From contig NZ_CAAFRZ010000087.1 in the NCBI RefSeq assembly GCF_900765565.1, positions 1-8,205 on the forward strand: DNA of 8,205 nucleotides. Direction: 5' to 3'. This DNA is from an uncultured Dialister sp. (GTDB lineage: Bacteria; Bacillota; Negativicutes; Veillonellales; Dialisteraceae). Made by a program: the position numbers and the translations under genes. Positions 1-6,919 of this stretch are shown here, in pieces. Within the stretch, counting starts at the first letter, position 1. Each line of letters opens with the position of its first letter. Under the pieces are notes generated by a model that had not been told where the DNA came from, made no database searches, and saw only the letters and a program-made list of their open reading frames with translations.

Positions 1-60
1 AGCGAGCTATTTAAGGAGAGTTATGACGAAGCAGTGCATAAAAATCCTTATGAAATCTGA
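1..60 (+). CDS. C-terminal end of an unidentified protein (partial)
   Basis: The first reading frame is open from the window edge to a TGA at 58-60 and reads SELFKESYDEAVHKNPYEI. This acidic/basic mix looks like a normal protein C-terminus. The next frame is also open (to TAA at 71-73), and within it an ATG at 23 follows a GGAGAG-like site and would give a 16-residue peptide, but its composition is less protein-like. The gene would converge on radA, with 258 bp between the two stop codons. No clear Rho-independent terminator follows it. Too little is visible to name the family. Confidence 0.45.
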   Translation, partial: SELFKESYDEAVHKNPYEI

Positions 61-318
61 CTCTGCGAATTAATCAGCGCTTCCCTAGACAAGCTCGACA
101 GCCTGCGGCGCTGGTGTGGCTGACCTCCATGCGAACAGACGCCAGTATTTAGCCTTCAGCCTCGAGCCTTGTGCTAATCAGCCGCTCTGCGGCAAATACC
201 GGTCAGCTGTAAGCGGATAGCGGTAAGCCAAATACAAACTCCGCGCCGCTCCTCATTCCTAACTCCTAACTTTCAGGACCTCCGGTCATATCCCACAATC
301 TCGATTCACTCCCCAATC
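61..318. other. Convergent intergenic region with short repeats
   Basis: No gene is seen here. The stretch holds the word AGCCTGCGGCGCT at 100-112 (also at 5181 and 8081), followed at 118-128 by GGCTGACCTCC. A small perfect hairpin sits at 181-193 (GCCGC-tct-GCGGC). A 7-bp tandem repeat sits at 251-271: CCTCATT, then CCTAACT twice. No T-rich terminator is obvious for either radA or the plus-strand gene. Confidence 0.6.
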
Positions 319-1719
319 TCACCGAATATATTCAATGGCATCCTTCAGGTGTTTCACGAAGACCATGGAGTCCAGGAGCCCCGAGAGGCCGTTGCTTTTG
401 CAGAAGTCCGTGACCTCTTCTTTGTTTCCTTCGGGCAGGAGGAAACGGGTGAATTTCATTTTCACCGCTTCCTTCAGCCGGGGACCGATCTTGGAGACCG
501 GCATGATTTCTCCGGTGAGGCCGATTTCCCCAAGAGCCATGAGGCCGCCGGGGATGGGGATGTCCTTCTTCACGGACACCAGGGCCAGGGCGATGCCCAG
601 GTCCGCCGCCGTTTCCTTCACCCGGAAGCCCCCTGCCACATTCAGGTACACGTCGTCCGAGGAAAAGGGAATGCGCACCCGCTTTTCCAGCACCGCCAGA
701 AGGATGATCATCCGGTTATAGTCGTAGCCGGCGGCAATGCGCCTGGGGATGGCGAGCACCGAATGGACCGTCAGGGCCTGGATTTCCACCAGCACTGGCC
801 GGAGGCCCTCCATGCAGGCCACCACCATGGACCCCGGTGCCGATTCCGAACGGTTCCGGAGAAGGTACTTCGACGGGTCCTCGATACCCTTGAGGCCGCT
901 GCCTTCCATGACGAAGAGTCCCGACTCCGAAGTGGAGCCGAAGCGGTTCTTCACGGTTCGAAGGACCCGGAACTGGTAGCTCCGGTCCCCTTCCAGGTAG
1001 AACACCACGTCCACCATGTGCTCCAGGATTCGCGGGCCCGCCAGGTTTCCTTCCTTCGTTACATGGCCGATGATCATGACGGAAATATTCATTTTCTTCG
1101 CGAACCGCACGAGAGCCGATGTGCAGTCCCGGATCTGGGCAGGGCTCCCCATGGGAGAGTCTACGCCGGAAATATACATGGTCTGGATGGAGTCGATCAC
1201 CAGCATGGCGGGCTTGATGGTCTCCGCTTCCTTGATGATGCTGTCGATGCTGCTGCCGGCGTAGATGTAGCAGTTCTCGTCATTCACATGGAGCCGCTCT
1301 GCCCGGAGTTTCACCTGGATTTCCGACTCCTCCCCGCTGCAGTAGAGCACAGAATTCCCCTGGGACGCCATGGCGTGGCAGATCTGGAGAATAAGGGTGG
1401 ACTTGCCGATGCCCGGCTCCCCGCCCCAGAGAATGACGGACCCCGGCACAATACCGCCGCCCAGGGGCCGGTCCACTTCCTTCATGTGGAGAAGGATGCG
1501 CTTGTCCCCGTTGTAGTGGATGGAAGACAGCTTCTGGGGCTTTGCGGGAGTGAGGATATCGTCTTTCAGGCCCAGGGACAGGCTCTTCGGCGCCGGCGCC
1601 TCCACCTGCTCCTCCAGGGTATTCCACTCCCCGCACTGGGGACAGCGGCCCATCCATTTCAACGTCTCCGCCCCGCAGTTGGAGCAGACGAATTTGGTTT
1701 TTACTTTATTGGCACTCAT
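319..1719 (-). CDS. radA: DNA repair protein RadA (Sms), branch-migration ATPase
   Basis: RadA is a RecA-like, DnaB-related cytoplasmic ATPase that promotes branch migration of recombination intermediates, and in Firmicutes it also acts in transformation. The 466 residues match the usual length of about 455-460. In order I see: an N-terminal zinc finger (Cys12, Cys15, Cys26, Cys29), a Walker A motif GEPGIGKS at about 101-107, a Walker B strand MLVIDS at about 172-177, the RadA signature KNRFG at about 257-261, and from about residue 290 a Lon-protease-like domain. The ATG at 1719 is preceded by AAGGAG with suitable spacing and gives the conserved start just ahead of the zinc finger. In many Firmicutes radA directly follows clpC; here the order is kept, but about 900 bp of repeats and a terminator separate them, so radA probably has its own promoter. 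No good -35/-10 pair was found. Confidence 0.97.
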   Translation of the reverse strand: MSANKVKTKFVCSNCGAETLKWMGRCPQCGEWNTLEEQVEAPAPKSLSLGLKDDILTPAKPQKLSSIHYNGDKRILLHMKEVDRPLGGGIVPGSVILWGGEPGIGKSTLILQICHAMASQGNSVLYCSGEESEIQVKLRAERLHVNDENCYIYAGSSIDSIIKEAETIKPAMLVIDSIQTMYISGVDSPMGSPAQIRDCTSALVRFAKKMNISVMIIGHVTKEGNLAGPRILEHMVDVVFYLEGDRSYQFRVLRTVKNRFGSTSESGLFVMEGSGLKGIEDPSKYLLRNRSESAPGSMVVACMEGLRPVLVEIQALTVHSVLAIPRRIAAGYDYNRMIILLAVLEKRVRIPFSSDDVYLNVAGGFRVKETAADLGIALALVSVKKDIPIPGGLMALGEIGLTGEIMPVSKIGPRLKEAVKMKFTRFLLPEGNKEEVTDFCKSNGLSGLLDSMVFVKHLKDAIEYIR

Positions 1720-1748
1720 GAGATGTCTCCTTATTGTAGGAAATTGAG

Positions 1749-1761
1749 ATGTATCTTACAT
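1749..1761. promoter_or_regulatory. 13-bp inverted repeat upstream of radA
   Basis: ATGTA-TCT-TACAT is a perfect inverted repeat with 5-bp arms and a 3-bp centre. It lies about 30 bp upstream of the radA start codon, where a regulator could overlap the promoter. The arms are short, so a chance occurrence is possible. I do not recognise the cognate regulator. Confidence 0.3.
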
Positions 1762-1787
1762 GCAGGTATATGGGGCTAAGGGTGGTA

Positions 1788-1838
1788 GGTGAACGACGCT
1801 TCGCTTGTTCACCGGGTTGTGGGTGCTTCGCACCGGGT
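1788..1838 (+). repeat. Twin-hairpin repeat element, copy 1
   Basis: There are two successive hairpins. The first pairs GGTGAAC (1788-1794) with GTTCACC (1807-1813). The second pairs GGTGC (1822-1826) with GCACC (1830-1834) across a TTC loop. Each is followed by GGGT, and the two are joined by GGGTTGTG. The same arrangement, [GGT..ACC]-GGGT-KGTG-[GGT..ACC]-GGGT, recurs on the opposite strand at 2428-2494 with different stem sequences. Confidence 0.6.
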
Positions 1839-1852
1839 CATAAGGTAGATCC

Positions 1853-1909
1853 GCGGCTTCGCCGCCATTGGGCTTAAGCGGCCTTTGTCCGCGTTATATG
1901 CTGTCCCTT
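1853..1909 (+). repeat. Module X, copy 1
   Basis: This roughly 57-bp module starts with the hairpin GCGGC-ttc-GCCGC and continues through CCATTGG, TAAGCGGCC and CCGCGTTATAT to CTGTCCCTT. It is closely similar to 2349-2406. Here it abuts module Y directly. No coding potential is evident. Confidence 0.7.
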
Positions 1910-2013
1910 ACTTTCGCACGCACACTCAGCCACCTGACCTCCATAGATTCCGCCTCTTCGAGGCGGATCTATCCTGCGCCTTCTCCAAGGGGCTACATGT
2001 GCAGGGATAGAGT
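1906..2013 (+). repeat. Module Y, copy 1 (108 bp)
   Basis: Closely similar to 2205-2325, which carries 13 extra bases. The module runs from CCTTACTTTCGCAC through CTGACCTCC to a hairpin with stem CCGCCTC/GAGGCGG inside AGAT..ATCT arms, then CCTT-ctcc-AAGG, then ATGTGCAGGGATAGAGT. The second copy has CTGCCTC/GAGGCAG in the same stem, a compensatory difference. Confidence 0.8.
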
Positions 2014-2062
2014 AACATTGATCACTGAGATCCGGTGTTTTCAAAACGGCTGGGATCCTAAC

Positions 2063-2150
2063 GACTCTGCACCTAAAACATGCAATTGTCTCAACAGGAG
2101 GCTCCCTTTTTTAAAGGGAGCTCCCCACCGGGGTGAGGGATTCTGATGGG
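2063..2150 (+). repeat. Two-hairpin intergenic element, copy 1
   Basis: A conserved lead GACTCTGCAC..TAAAAC..TG.AATTG is followed by a 9-bp perfect hairpin GCTCCCTTT-ttt-AAAGGGAGC (2101-2121). A second hairpin CCCC-acc-GGGG (2123-2133) comes next, then the tail TGAGGGATTCTGATGGG. The same architecture is found at 7821-7908 and, on the minus strand, at 7947-7999. No T-tract follows, so it is not a standard terminator. Confidence 0.8.
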
Positions 2151-2204
2151 CCCGGCCCGCAGGGCAGAAACAGCTCAAGGATCAAGGCTGAAGGCTCAAT
2201 GCCT

Positions 2205-2325
2205 CCTTACTTTCGCACACACACTCAGCCACCTGACCTCCGCAGATTCTGCCTCTCCGAGGCAGATCTATCCTGCGCCTTTGGCGCGCCCCTTCTCCAA
2301 GGGGCTGCATGTGCAGGGATAGAGT
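2205..2325 (+). repeat. Module Y, copy 2 (121 bp)
   Basis: A second copy of the module at 1906-2013, in the same orientation. It differs by scattered substitutions and by 13 additional bases at about 2281-2293, rich in GGCGCGCC, inserted just before CTTCTCCAAGGGG. The insert lengthens the terminal stem to CCCCTT-ctcc-AAGGGG. Confidence 0.8.
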
Positions 2326-2348
2326 CAATAATTTCGAGCTAATGTTCA

Positions 2349-2406
2349 GCGGCTTCGACGCCATTGGTGCATAAGCGGCCTCCGGCCGCGTTATATACTG
2401 TCCCTT
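2349..2406 (+). repeat. Module X, copy 2
   Basis: A second copy of the module at 1853-1909 in the same orientation, with the conserved CCATTGG, TAAGCGGCC, CCGCGTTATAT and CTGTCCCTT blocks. Here it lies after module Y, whereas in the first array it lies before it. The leading hairpin is imperfect (GCGGC-ttc-GACGC). Confidence 0.7.
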
Positions 2407-2427
2407 TCCTCTTAATCGAAGCGCCCC

Positions 2428-2494
2428 ACCCGGTTGGCGAGCGTCAGCGATGCCAACCCACCACCCGGTCGGGCCAGCGCAGCGCCGCCCGACC
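2428..2494 (-). repeat. Twin-hairpin repeat element, copy 2
   Basis: Read on the minus strand, GGTCGGGC/GCCCGACC (2467-2474 with 2487-2494) is followed by GGGTGGTG. Then GGTTGGC/GCCAACC (2432-2438 with 2452-2458) is followed by GGGT. The linkers match copy 1 at 1788-1838 while the stems differ yet still pair. Confidence 0.6.
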
Positions 2495-2558
2495 CACAAC
2501 CTTTACGAACCATTCACCCCTTAGCTACTTTCCGCAGGCCGCTGCCCTTAACCCACAT

Positions 2559-2595
2559 AAAAAAATGGACACAGGAATCTGATTCCTGTGTCCAT
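2559..2595 (-). terminator. Rho-independent terminator of clpC
   Basis: A perfect 15-bp arm ATGGACACAGGAATC (2565-2579) is separated by a single base from its reverse complement (2581-2595). Read on the minus strand, the hairpin is followed by a run of seven T (2565 down to 2559). It starts 21 bp after the clpC stop codon. It should end the ctsR-clpC transcript and separate radA from it. The A-rich sequence lies only on the left, so it is strong mainly in the minus direction. Confidence 0.93.
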
Positions 2596-2615
2596 TATAT
2601 CATTCTACGCCTTGA

Positions 2616-5036
2616 TTATTCGGCTTTGAATGTGAGTTTATCCTTGTCGTCCTTGCCGACGTGGAGGACTTTCTTGTCCTTCAGGCCGCCCTGGAGGATG
2701 ATTTCAGAAATCGGGTCTTCCAGTTCTTTCTGGATGGTCCTCTTCAGGGGACGGGCACCGTATTCCACATCCGTGCCGTCTTTGATGATGATCTTCTTCG
2801 CATCGTCGGAGACGTCCAGGGTCACATGGAAGTGAGCCAGTTTGCCTTCTACTTTCTTCAGCATGAGGTTGACGATTTCGGAGAGGTTTTCCGGAGTGAG
2901 CGGATGGAATACTACGATTTCATCGATACGGTTGATGAATTCAGGACGGAAGGTCCGTTTTACCTGGTCCATGATCATCTTCTTGATGTCTTCGAAGGTA
3001 TCCTTCTTCTCTTCTTTTTCGTCGCCGGAGTTGAAGCCCAGCTGTTTCATCTGGCCTTTGATGAAGTTGGAGCCCAGGTTACTGGTCATGATGATGACGC
3101 AGTTCGTGAAGTCCACGGTCCGGCCCTGGCCATCGGTCAGGCGGCCGTCGTCCAGTACCTGGAGCAGGATGTTGAAGAAGTCCATATGGGCTTTTTCCAC
3201 TTCATCGAAGAGGATGACGCTGTACGGATTGCGGCGAACCGCATCGGTGAGCTGGCCGCCTTCTTCATAGCCCACGTATCCTGGGGGCGCACCGACGAGA
3301 CGGGAGACTTCGTGTTTCTCCATGTATTCGGACATATCGAAACGGATCATGTTCTTCTCGCTGCCGAACATACATTCAGCAAGGGCACGGGCCAGTTCGG
3401 TCTTGCCCACACCGGTGGAGCCAAGGAAGAGGAAGGAGCCGATCGGACGTTTCGGGTCTTTCATGCCCGCCCTTGCCCGGCGGATAGCGGTAGCCACCGC
3501 ATGGACAGCTTCATCCTGGCCGATGACCCTCTTATGGAGTTCATCTTCCAGATGGAGCAGCCGTTCAGCATCGCTCTTCTTCAGGTTTTCCACGGGCACG
3601 CCGGTCCATTTGGAAACCACTTCTGCCACATCTTCTGCGGTCACCTGCAGATGGTCATGGTCTCCGCCCTTCCAGTCTTTCTTCAGGGCATCGATTTCGG
3701 TCTGCAGTTTCTTAGCCTGGTCACGATATACGGCAGCTTTTTCAAAGTCCTGGGAAGAAACGGCGGCTTCCTTTTCTTTATTGATGGATTCCAGCTGTTC
3801 CTCTTTCTTCTTCAGTCCTTCCGGAGTGGAAGAAGCTTCCATGCGGACTTTGGCAGCGGCTTCATCGATGACATCGATGGCTTTATCCGGCTGGAAACGG
3901 TCGGTAATGTAACGGCCGGACAGTTCCACGGCTGCCTTCAGGGCTTCATCGGTGATCTTTGCCTTATGGAAGGCTTCGTACCGATCCCGGAGGCCCTTCA
4001 GGATTTCCAGGGTATCCTTCGGTGTCGGTTCGCCGACTTTGACAGGCTGGAAACGACGTTCCAGGGCTGCATCTTTTTCAATATATTTCTTGTATTCTTT
4101 GAGGGTGGTAGCACCGATGCAGCGGAGTTCGCCGCGGGCAAGAGCCGGTTTCATGATGTTGGCAGCATCCATGGAGCCTTCACTGGAGCCTGCGCCTACG
4201 AGGGTGTGCAGTTCATCGATGAAGAGGATCCAGTCCGGATGTTTCTTCACTTCATCAATCACCTTTTTCAGCCGTTCCTCGAATTCCCCTCTGTACTTGG
4301 TGCCTGCTACTACGGAGGACATATTCAGGGAAATAATGTGGCAGTTCTTCAGGATTTCCGGTACATCGTTATTCACGATCCGCTGTGCCAGTCCTTCGGC
4401 AATGGCGGTCTTACCTACGCCCGGTTCACCGATGAGGACCGGGTTGTTCTTGTTCCGGCGGGACAGGATCTGGATGACCCGGTTGATTTCATCGTTTCTG
4501 CCGATGACGGGGTCGATTTTGCCCTGTTTGGCCTTTTCATTCAGGTCCACTGCGAAGCCGCCCAGGTCTCCCAGTTCAGCGGAAGTGCTCTGGCCATTAT
4601 TGTCTTCGGAAACGAATTTTTCGAAGGCCTTTTCCAGTTTATCCTCGGTGACACCGAAGTTTTCCAGGATCTGGACAGCCAGGCCGCCCCCTTCTTTCAG
4701 GATGGCCAGGAGCAGGTGTTCCGTGCCAACGTAGGAATTGCCAAGTTCATTGGCTTCTTCCACAGCCATCTGCAGCACCCGTTTCGTCCGCGGTGCCACA
4801 TACACTTCATCGCCGCTGCTGAAGATGGACCGGCTGCCGGCCTGGGACAGCATGTTTTCCACGGCTTCCACAGTGACGCCGAGGGAATTCAGGATCTTGC
4901 CGCCGGCGGTGTCTTTTTCATGGGCAATGCCCAGAAGAAGATGTTCCGTGCCTACGTAATCACTGCCCAGTTTGACAGCTTCCTGTGCAGCAAATTTCCA
5001 GGCGTTTTTCACGCCATCAGTAAATCTGTCTTCCAT
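2616..5036 (-). CDS. clpC: ATP-dependent unfoldase ClpC (Hsp100)
   Basis: ClpC is a hexameric AAA+ unfoldase that feeds substrates to ClpP in the cytoplasm and needs an adaptor such as MecA or McsB to assemble. The 806 residues match the family (about 810). Visible parts are: two N-terminal Clp repeats (about 1-145, GTEH at 29-32 and 104-107), AAA1 with Walker A GEPGVGKT (203-210) and Walker B LFIDE (271-275), a coiled M-domain with UVR motif (about 410-455), AAA2 with GSTGVGKT (539-546) and VILFDE (607-612), and a ClpP-docking loop LGF (666-668). The ATG at 5036 follows AAAAGGAGG with 7-bp spacing. The gene lies 272 bp from mcsB. A weak TATAAA (5063-5068, minus) has no good -35, so a secondary promoter is possible; otherwise read-through from ctsR is assumed. 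No RGTCAAA motif was seen here. Confidence 0.98.
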   Translation of the reverse strand: MEDRFTDGVKNAWKFAAQEAVKLGSDYVGTEHLLLGIAHEKDTAGGKILNSLGVTVEAVENMLSQAGSRSIFSSGDEVYVAPRTKRVLQMAVEEANELGNSYVGTEHLLLAILKEGGGLAVQILENFGVTEDKLEKAFEKFVSEDNNGQSTSAELGDLGGFAVDLNEKAKQGKIDPVIGRNDEINRVIQILSRRNKNNPVLIGEPGVGKTAIAEGLAQRIVNNDVPEILKNCHIISLNMSSVVAGTKYRGEFEERLKKVIDEVKKHPDWILFIDELHTLVGAGSSEGSMDAANIMKPALARGELRCIGATTLKEYKKYIEKDAALERRFQPVKVGEPTPKDTLEILKGLRDRYEAFHKAKITDEALKAAVELSGRYITDRFQPDKAIDVIDEAAAKVRMEASSTPEGLKKKEEQLESINKEKEAAVSSQDFEKAAVYRDQAKKLQTEIDALKKDWKGGDHDHLQVTAEDVAEVVSKWTGVPVENLKKSDAERLLHLEDELHKRVIGQDEAVHAVATAIRRARAGMKDPKRPIGSFLFLGSTGVGKTELARALAECMFGSEKNMIRFDMSEYMEKHEVSRLVGAPPGYVGYEEGGQLTDAVRRNPYSVILFDEVEKAHMDFFNILLQVLDDGRLTDGQGRTVDFTNCVIIMTSNLGSNFIKGQMKQLGFNSGDEKEEKKDTFEDIKKMIMDQVKRTFRPEFINRIDEIVVFHPLTPENLSEIVNLMLKKVEGKLAHFHVTLDVSDDAKKIIIKDGTDVEYGARPLKRTIQKELEDPISEIILQGGLKDKKVLHVGKDDKDKLTFKAE

Positions 5037-5099
5037 AGTAACTCCTCCTTTTGTTTAGAGTCTTTATATCAATGTTCTGCATATCTGAATTTCATGAGA

Positions 5100-5110
5100 C
5101 CGATAATCGG
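5100..5110. promoter_or_regulatory. Short palindrome upstream of clpC
   Basis: CCGAT-a-ATCGG is an 11-bp perfect inverted repeat 64 bp upstream of the clpC start. It could be a small operator or part of the leader. It lacks a T-tract, so it is not a terminator. Evidence is limited to the symmetry. Confidence 0.2.
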
Positions 5111-5139
5111 CGGGTTGCGTCCGGAATCACCGGAGTGGG

Positions 5140-5272
5140 AGCTTCTAGCTTCCAGCTGCTGGCTGTTAGGAAAACTCACCAGCCTGCGGCGCTCCCACCG
5201 GATCGCCCCGGCTGCTTGTCATGCCGTAGGCGGACCAGCTTTCCTAGCTGCTAGAAGCTAGCGGCTAGCAGC
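5140..5272. repeat. Fold-back element of inverted heptanucleotide repeats between mcsB and clpC
   Basis: The left arm (5140-5167) is four 7-bp units AGCTTCT, AGCTTCC, AGCTGCT, GGCTGTT. The right arm (5245-5272) is four units TAGCTGC, TAGAAGC, TAGCGGC, TAGCAGC. Read on opposite strands, both arms follow a GCTKCTA-like pattern and both run into TAGGAAA, so they are inverted copies. The GC-rich core contains AGCCTGCGGCGCT (5181-5193). The right arm alone can form a perfect 8-bp hairpin (5247-5254 with 5265-5272). There is no gene, and no T-tract for termination. Confidence 0.65.
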
Positions 5273-5308
5273 CCCCGCCCCATTGGGCCACCTCATAACC
5301 GCTTTGTC

Positions 5309-6364
5309 TCACAACCCCTTCAGCGCATCCCGGAGAAGGGCGCTGCGCCACATTTCTATATCCTCTTCGCCGCCATCGGCGGAATGAGTGATTTCCGCCA
5401 CCTGGCTGTCGGGGATGAGGGAATAGAGACGGTAGAACAGAAGTCCATCTTCATCGGGAATCATGTCCGCATTGATACCCATGCGGATGAGACCCGTGAG
5501 ATACAGGGCCTCTTCCTTTCCGATGCGCCTTGCGTATTTCAGGGTTCCCACGGCCCGCCAGATCTTATCCCGCAGCACATCCTCGGAGCTTTCGAAGGTC
5601 TCTCTCCAGAGCTTCTTCTCTTCTTCGCTGATTTCCTGGAGGATCTTATCCAGTTCGGACACGTAGTCCATTTCCCTGATACCCAGGGACCTTGTGTTTT
5701 CTATACGATAATAGGGATATCGGCTGTCCGCCTTCCCTGTAACCGGTGTGAGATGGAAGCCCCGAAGCTCCAGGAATTCCGCCAGCTCCCCGATCCGTCC
5801 GTGGACTGTGAAGCCCGGCAGGAAGAGGAGGGACACCATCTTCAGCCCCGTCCCCGTATACTGGGGAGAGGCGGTGAGGTATCCGAATTCCCGGTCAAAG
5901 GCGTAGTCCAGGATGCCCGCACTTTCATCGGCCAGCCGGGACGCCCGTTTCCAGAGGCTGTACACCGTATTGCCACCGGAGAAGCCCAGGTACGCCAGGT
6001 GGTCCTTCACATTGGTCCGCACCGCCAGGCTTCCGTCTTCATTGACGTAAAGCCTCGTGTCGTCGTCCAGGGTTTCATCGTCCTCCGGGAGAAATCCCTT
6101 CTCCGCCAGGATTTCCTTTTCCTTCGGCCCCAGGGCCTTCAGGGAATAGGGAATGAAGGGGCCGTAGCCGTGGTCATTGAGCGACTGCACCGCTTCGTCC
6201 GCCAGGCGGGAGGACTTCTTCCTTTCCTCCCCCGTGAGACGGGAGGGGAAATGGATGCCCTTCACATTCCGGAAGAGGGCGATTCTCGAGAAGAGGACCG
6301 GGTCTTCCTTTGTGATCTGGGCCCACCGGGGAAGATCATTCTCCAGTATTTCATCCAAAGTCAT
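5309..6364 (-). CDS. mcsB: McsB homologue, probable catalytically inactive protein arginine kinase
   Basis: McsB is normally a protein arginine kinase of the phosphagen-kinase fold that marks proteins for ClpC-ClpP and relieves CtsR repression. The 351 residues, the colinear N-terminus, the YLT..P...GTGL block (162-174) and the YxSELD region support homology over the full length. Almost all catalytic positions are changed against the Bacillus pattern: SSRIRLARN is FSRIALFRN (25-33), NEEDHIR is NVKDHLA (118-124), the active-site Cys is Ser166, GLR is GLK (173-175), and the RG..GE segment is TP..GK (206-211). The C-terminal RD of the phosphoarginine-sensing site also appears to be lost (IE, about 336-337). 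The reading frame is intact, with AAAGGAGG ahead of the ATG, which overlaps the mcsA stop (ATGA). I infer a pseudokinase kept as an adaptor or scaffold; divergent catalysis is not excluded. Confidence 0.9.
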   Translation of the reverse strand: MTLDEILENDLPRWAQITKEDPVLFSRIALFRNVKGIHFPSRLTGEERKKSSRLADEAVQSLNDHGYGPFIPYSLKALGPKEKEILAEKGFLPEDDETLDDDTRLYVNEDGSLAVRTNVKDHLAYLGFSGGNTVYSLWKRASRLADESAGILDYAFDREFGYLTASPQYTGTGLKMVSLLFLPGFTVHGRIGELAEFLELRGFHLTPVTGKADSRYPYYRIENTRSLGIREMDYVSELDKILQEISEEEKKLWRETFESSEDVLRDKIWRAVGTLKYARRIGKEEALYLTGLIRMGINADMIPDEDGLLFYRLYSLIPDSQVAEITHSADGGEEDIEMWRSALLRDALKGL

Positions 6365-6915
6365 TTGGAACTGCCTCCTTTATCAGAGCCTTTGTTTTCC
6401 AGTTTGTGAATTTCATCTCTCACTTTGGCAGCCTCTTCATAATTTTCATCGGCCACCAGTTTGCTCAGTTTATCGCGAAGTTCCTTGAGCTCCGGAGATT
6501 CCTCCGGTGCCTCCTTCTTGTCTTCCGCCGGTTTCGGGGCGTCGCCGCTGTACCGGTGGGCTCCCTGCATGTGCTGGAAGGCGGGACGGAGTTTTTCGCG
6601 GAACGCTTCATAGCATCCCGGGCAGCCCAGGAGACCGTCTTTCTTGAAATCTTCGTACTTCTTCCCGCATTCCGGGCAGGACAGACTTTCGATGGTGGTC
6701 CGGGCCGGGCGGAACAGGGAATTCATGAATCCATCATTGAAGAAAGAATCGAAGCTGTTACGGAACAGGTCGTGTCCGAAGAACCCCATGGAATCATTCA
6801 TGAGATTTTCCTTGGCTGCACATTCCCGGCACAGGTGCCGTTCCGTTCTATGTCCATTAATGATCTGTGTCACATGGACCACTGCTTCTCTTCCATGGCA
6901 ACGATCACAAAGCAT
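6361..6915 (-). CDS. mcsA: McsA, zinc-binding activator of McsB
   Basis: McsA is the cytoplasmic partner that binds and stimulates McsB and can modulate CtsR. The 184 residues contain two zinc-ribbon pairs of cysteines, Cys3/Cys6 with Cys29/Cys32 and Cys80/Cys83 with Cys98/Cys101. Between them is a Phe- and Asn-rich low-complexity stretch (about 44-68). A UVR motif at about 143-173 (ELRDKLSKLV...YEEAAKVRDEI) resembles the ClpC M-domain. All metal-binding cysteines are present, so unlike McsB there is no sign of decay. The start codon lies 4 bp after the ctsR stop with AAAGGAG inside the ctsR end, and the stop overlaps mcsB by 4 bp, indicating translational coupling. Confidence 0.95.
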   Translation of the reverse strand: MLCDRCHGREAVVHVTQIINGHRTERHLCRECAAKENLMNDSMGFFGHDLFRNSFDSFFNDGFMNSLFRPARTTIESLSCPECGKKYEDFKKDGLLGCPGCYEAFREKLRPAFQHMQGAHRYSGDAPKPAEDKKEAPEESPELKELRDKLSKLVADENYEEAAKVRDEIHKLENKGSDKGGSSK

Positions 6916-6919
6916 ATTT

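Larger units (their letters stand above)
1720..2615. other. Gene-free repeat-rich spacer between clpC and radA
   Basis: About 900 bp without a credible gene. The short open frames here run through repeat modules and have no supported starts. It contains, left to right: a 13-bp palindrome near radA, a twin-hairpin element (1788-1838), module X (1853-1909) joined to module Y (1906-2013), a two-hairpin element (2063-2150), a second Y (2205-2325), a second X (2349-2406), a second twin-hairpin element in reverse orientation (2428-2494), and the clpC terminator. Each is described separately. Confidence 0.8.

Noticed and set aside
349..1779. 476-codon open frame on the plus strand opposite radA
   Set aside because: Antisense shadow of radA with a His/Gly/Asp-rich composition and no recognisable motif.
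2101..2133. Rho-independent terminator at the copy 1 hairpins
   Set aside because: The hairpins are perfect but no T-tract follows on either strand, and no gene ends nearby; the same structure recurs as a dispersed repeat.
1868..2582. Several open frames of 70-130 codons in the clpC-radA spacer
   Set aside because: They run through hairpin repeats and duplicate modules, have no proper ribosome binding sites and give translations without protein-like features.
2661..5261. 866-codon open frame on the plus strand opposite clpC
   Set aside because: It lies antisense to a full, highly conserved clpC. Its Phe/His/Gly-rich translation is the usual mirror of such a gene, and it lacks a ribosome binding site or recognisable domain.
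5309..6364. mcsB as a decaying pseudogene
   Set aside because: The frame is full-length, with a strong ribosome binding site, coupled to mcsA and colinear with active homologues. Only catalytic positions are strikingly altered, which suits a pseudoenzyme rather than decay.
5384..6409. 341-codon open frame on the plus strand opposite mcsB
   Set aside because: Antisense shadow; mcsB on the other strand has homology, translation signals and operon linkage.
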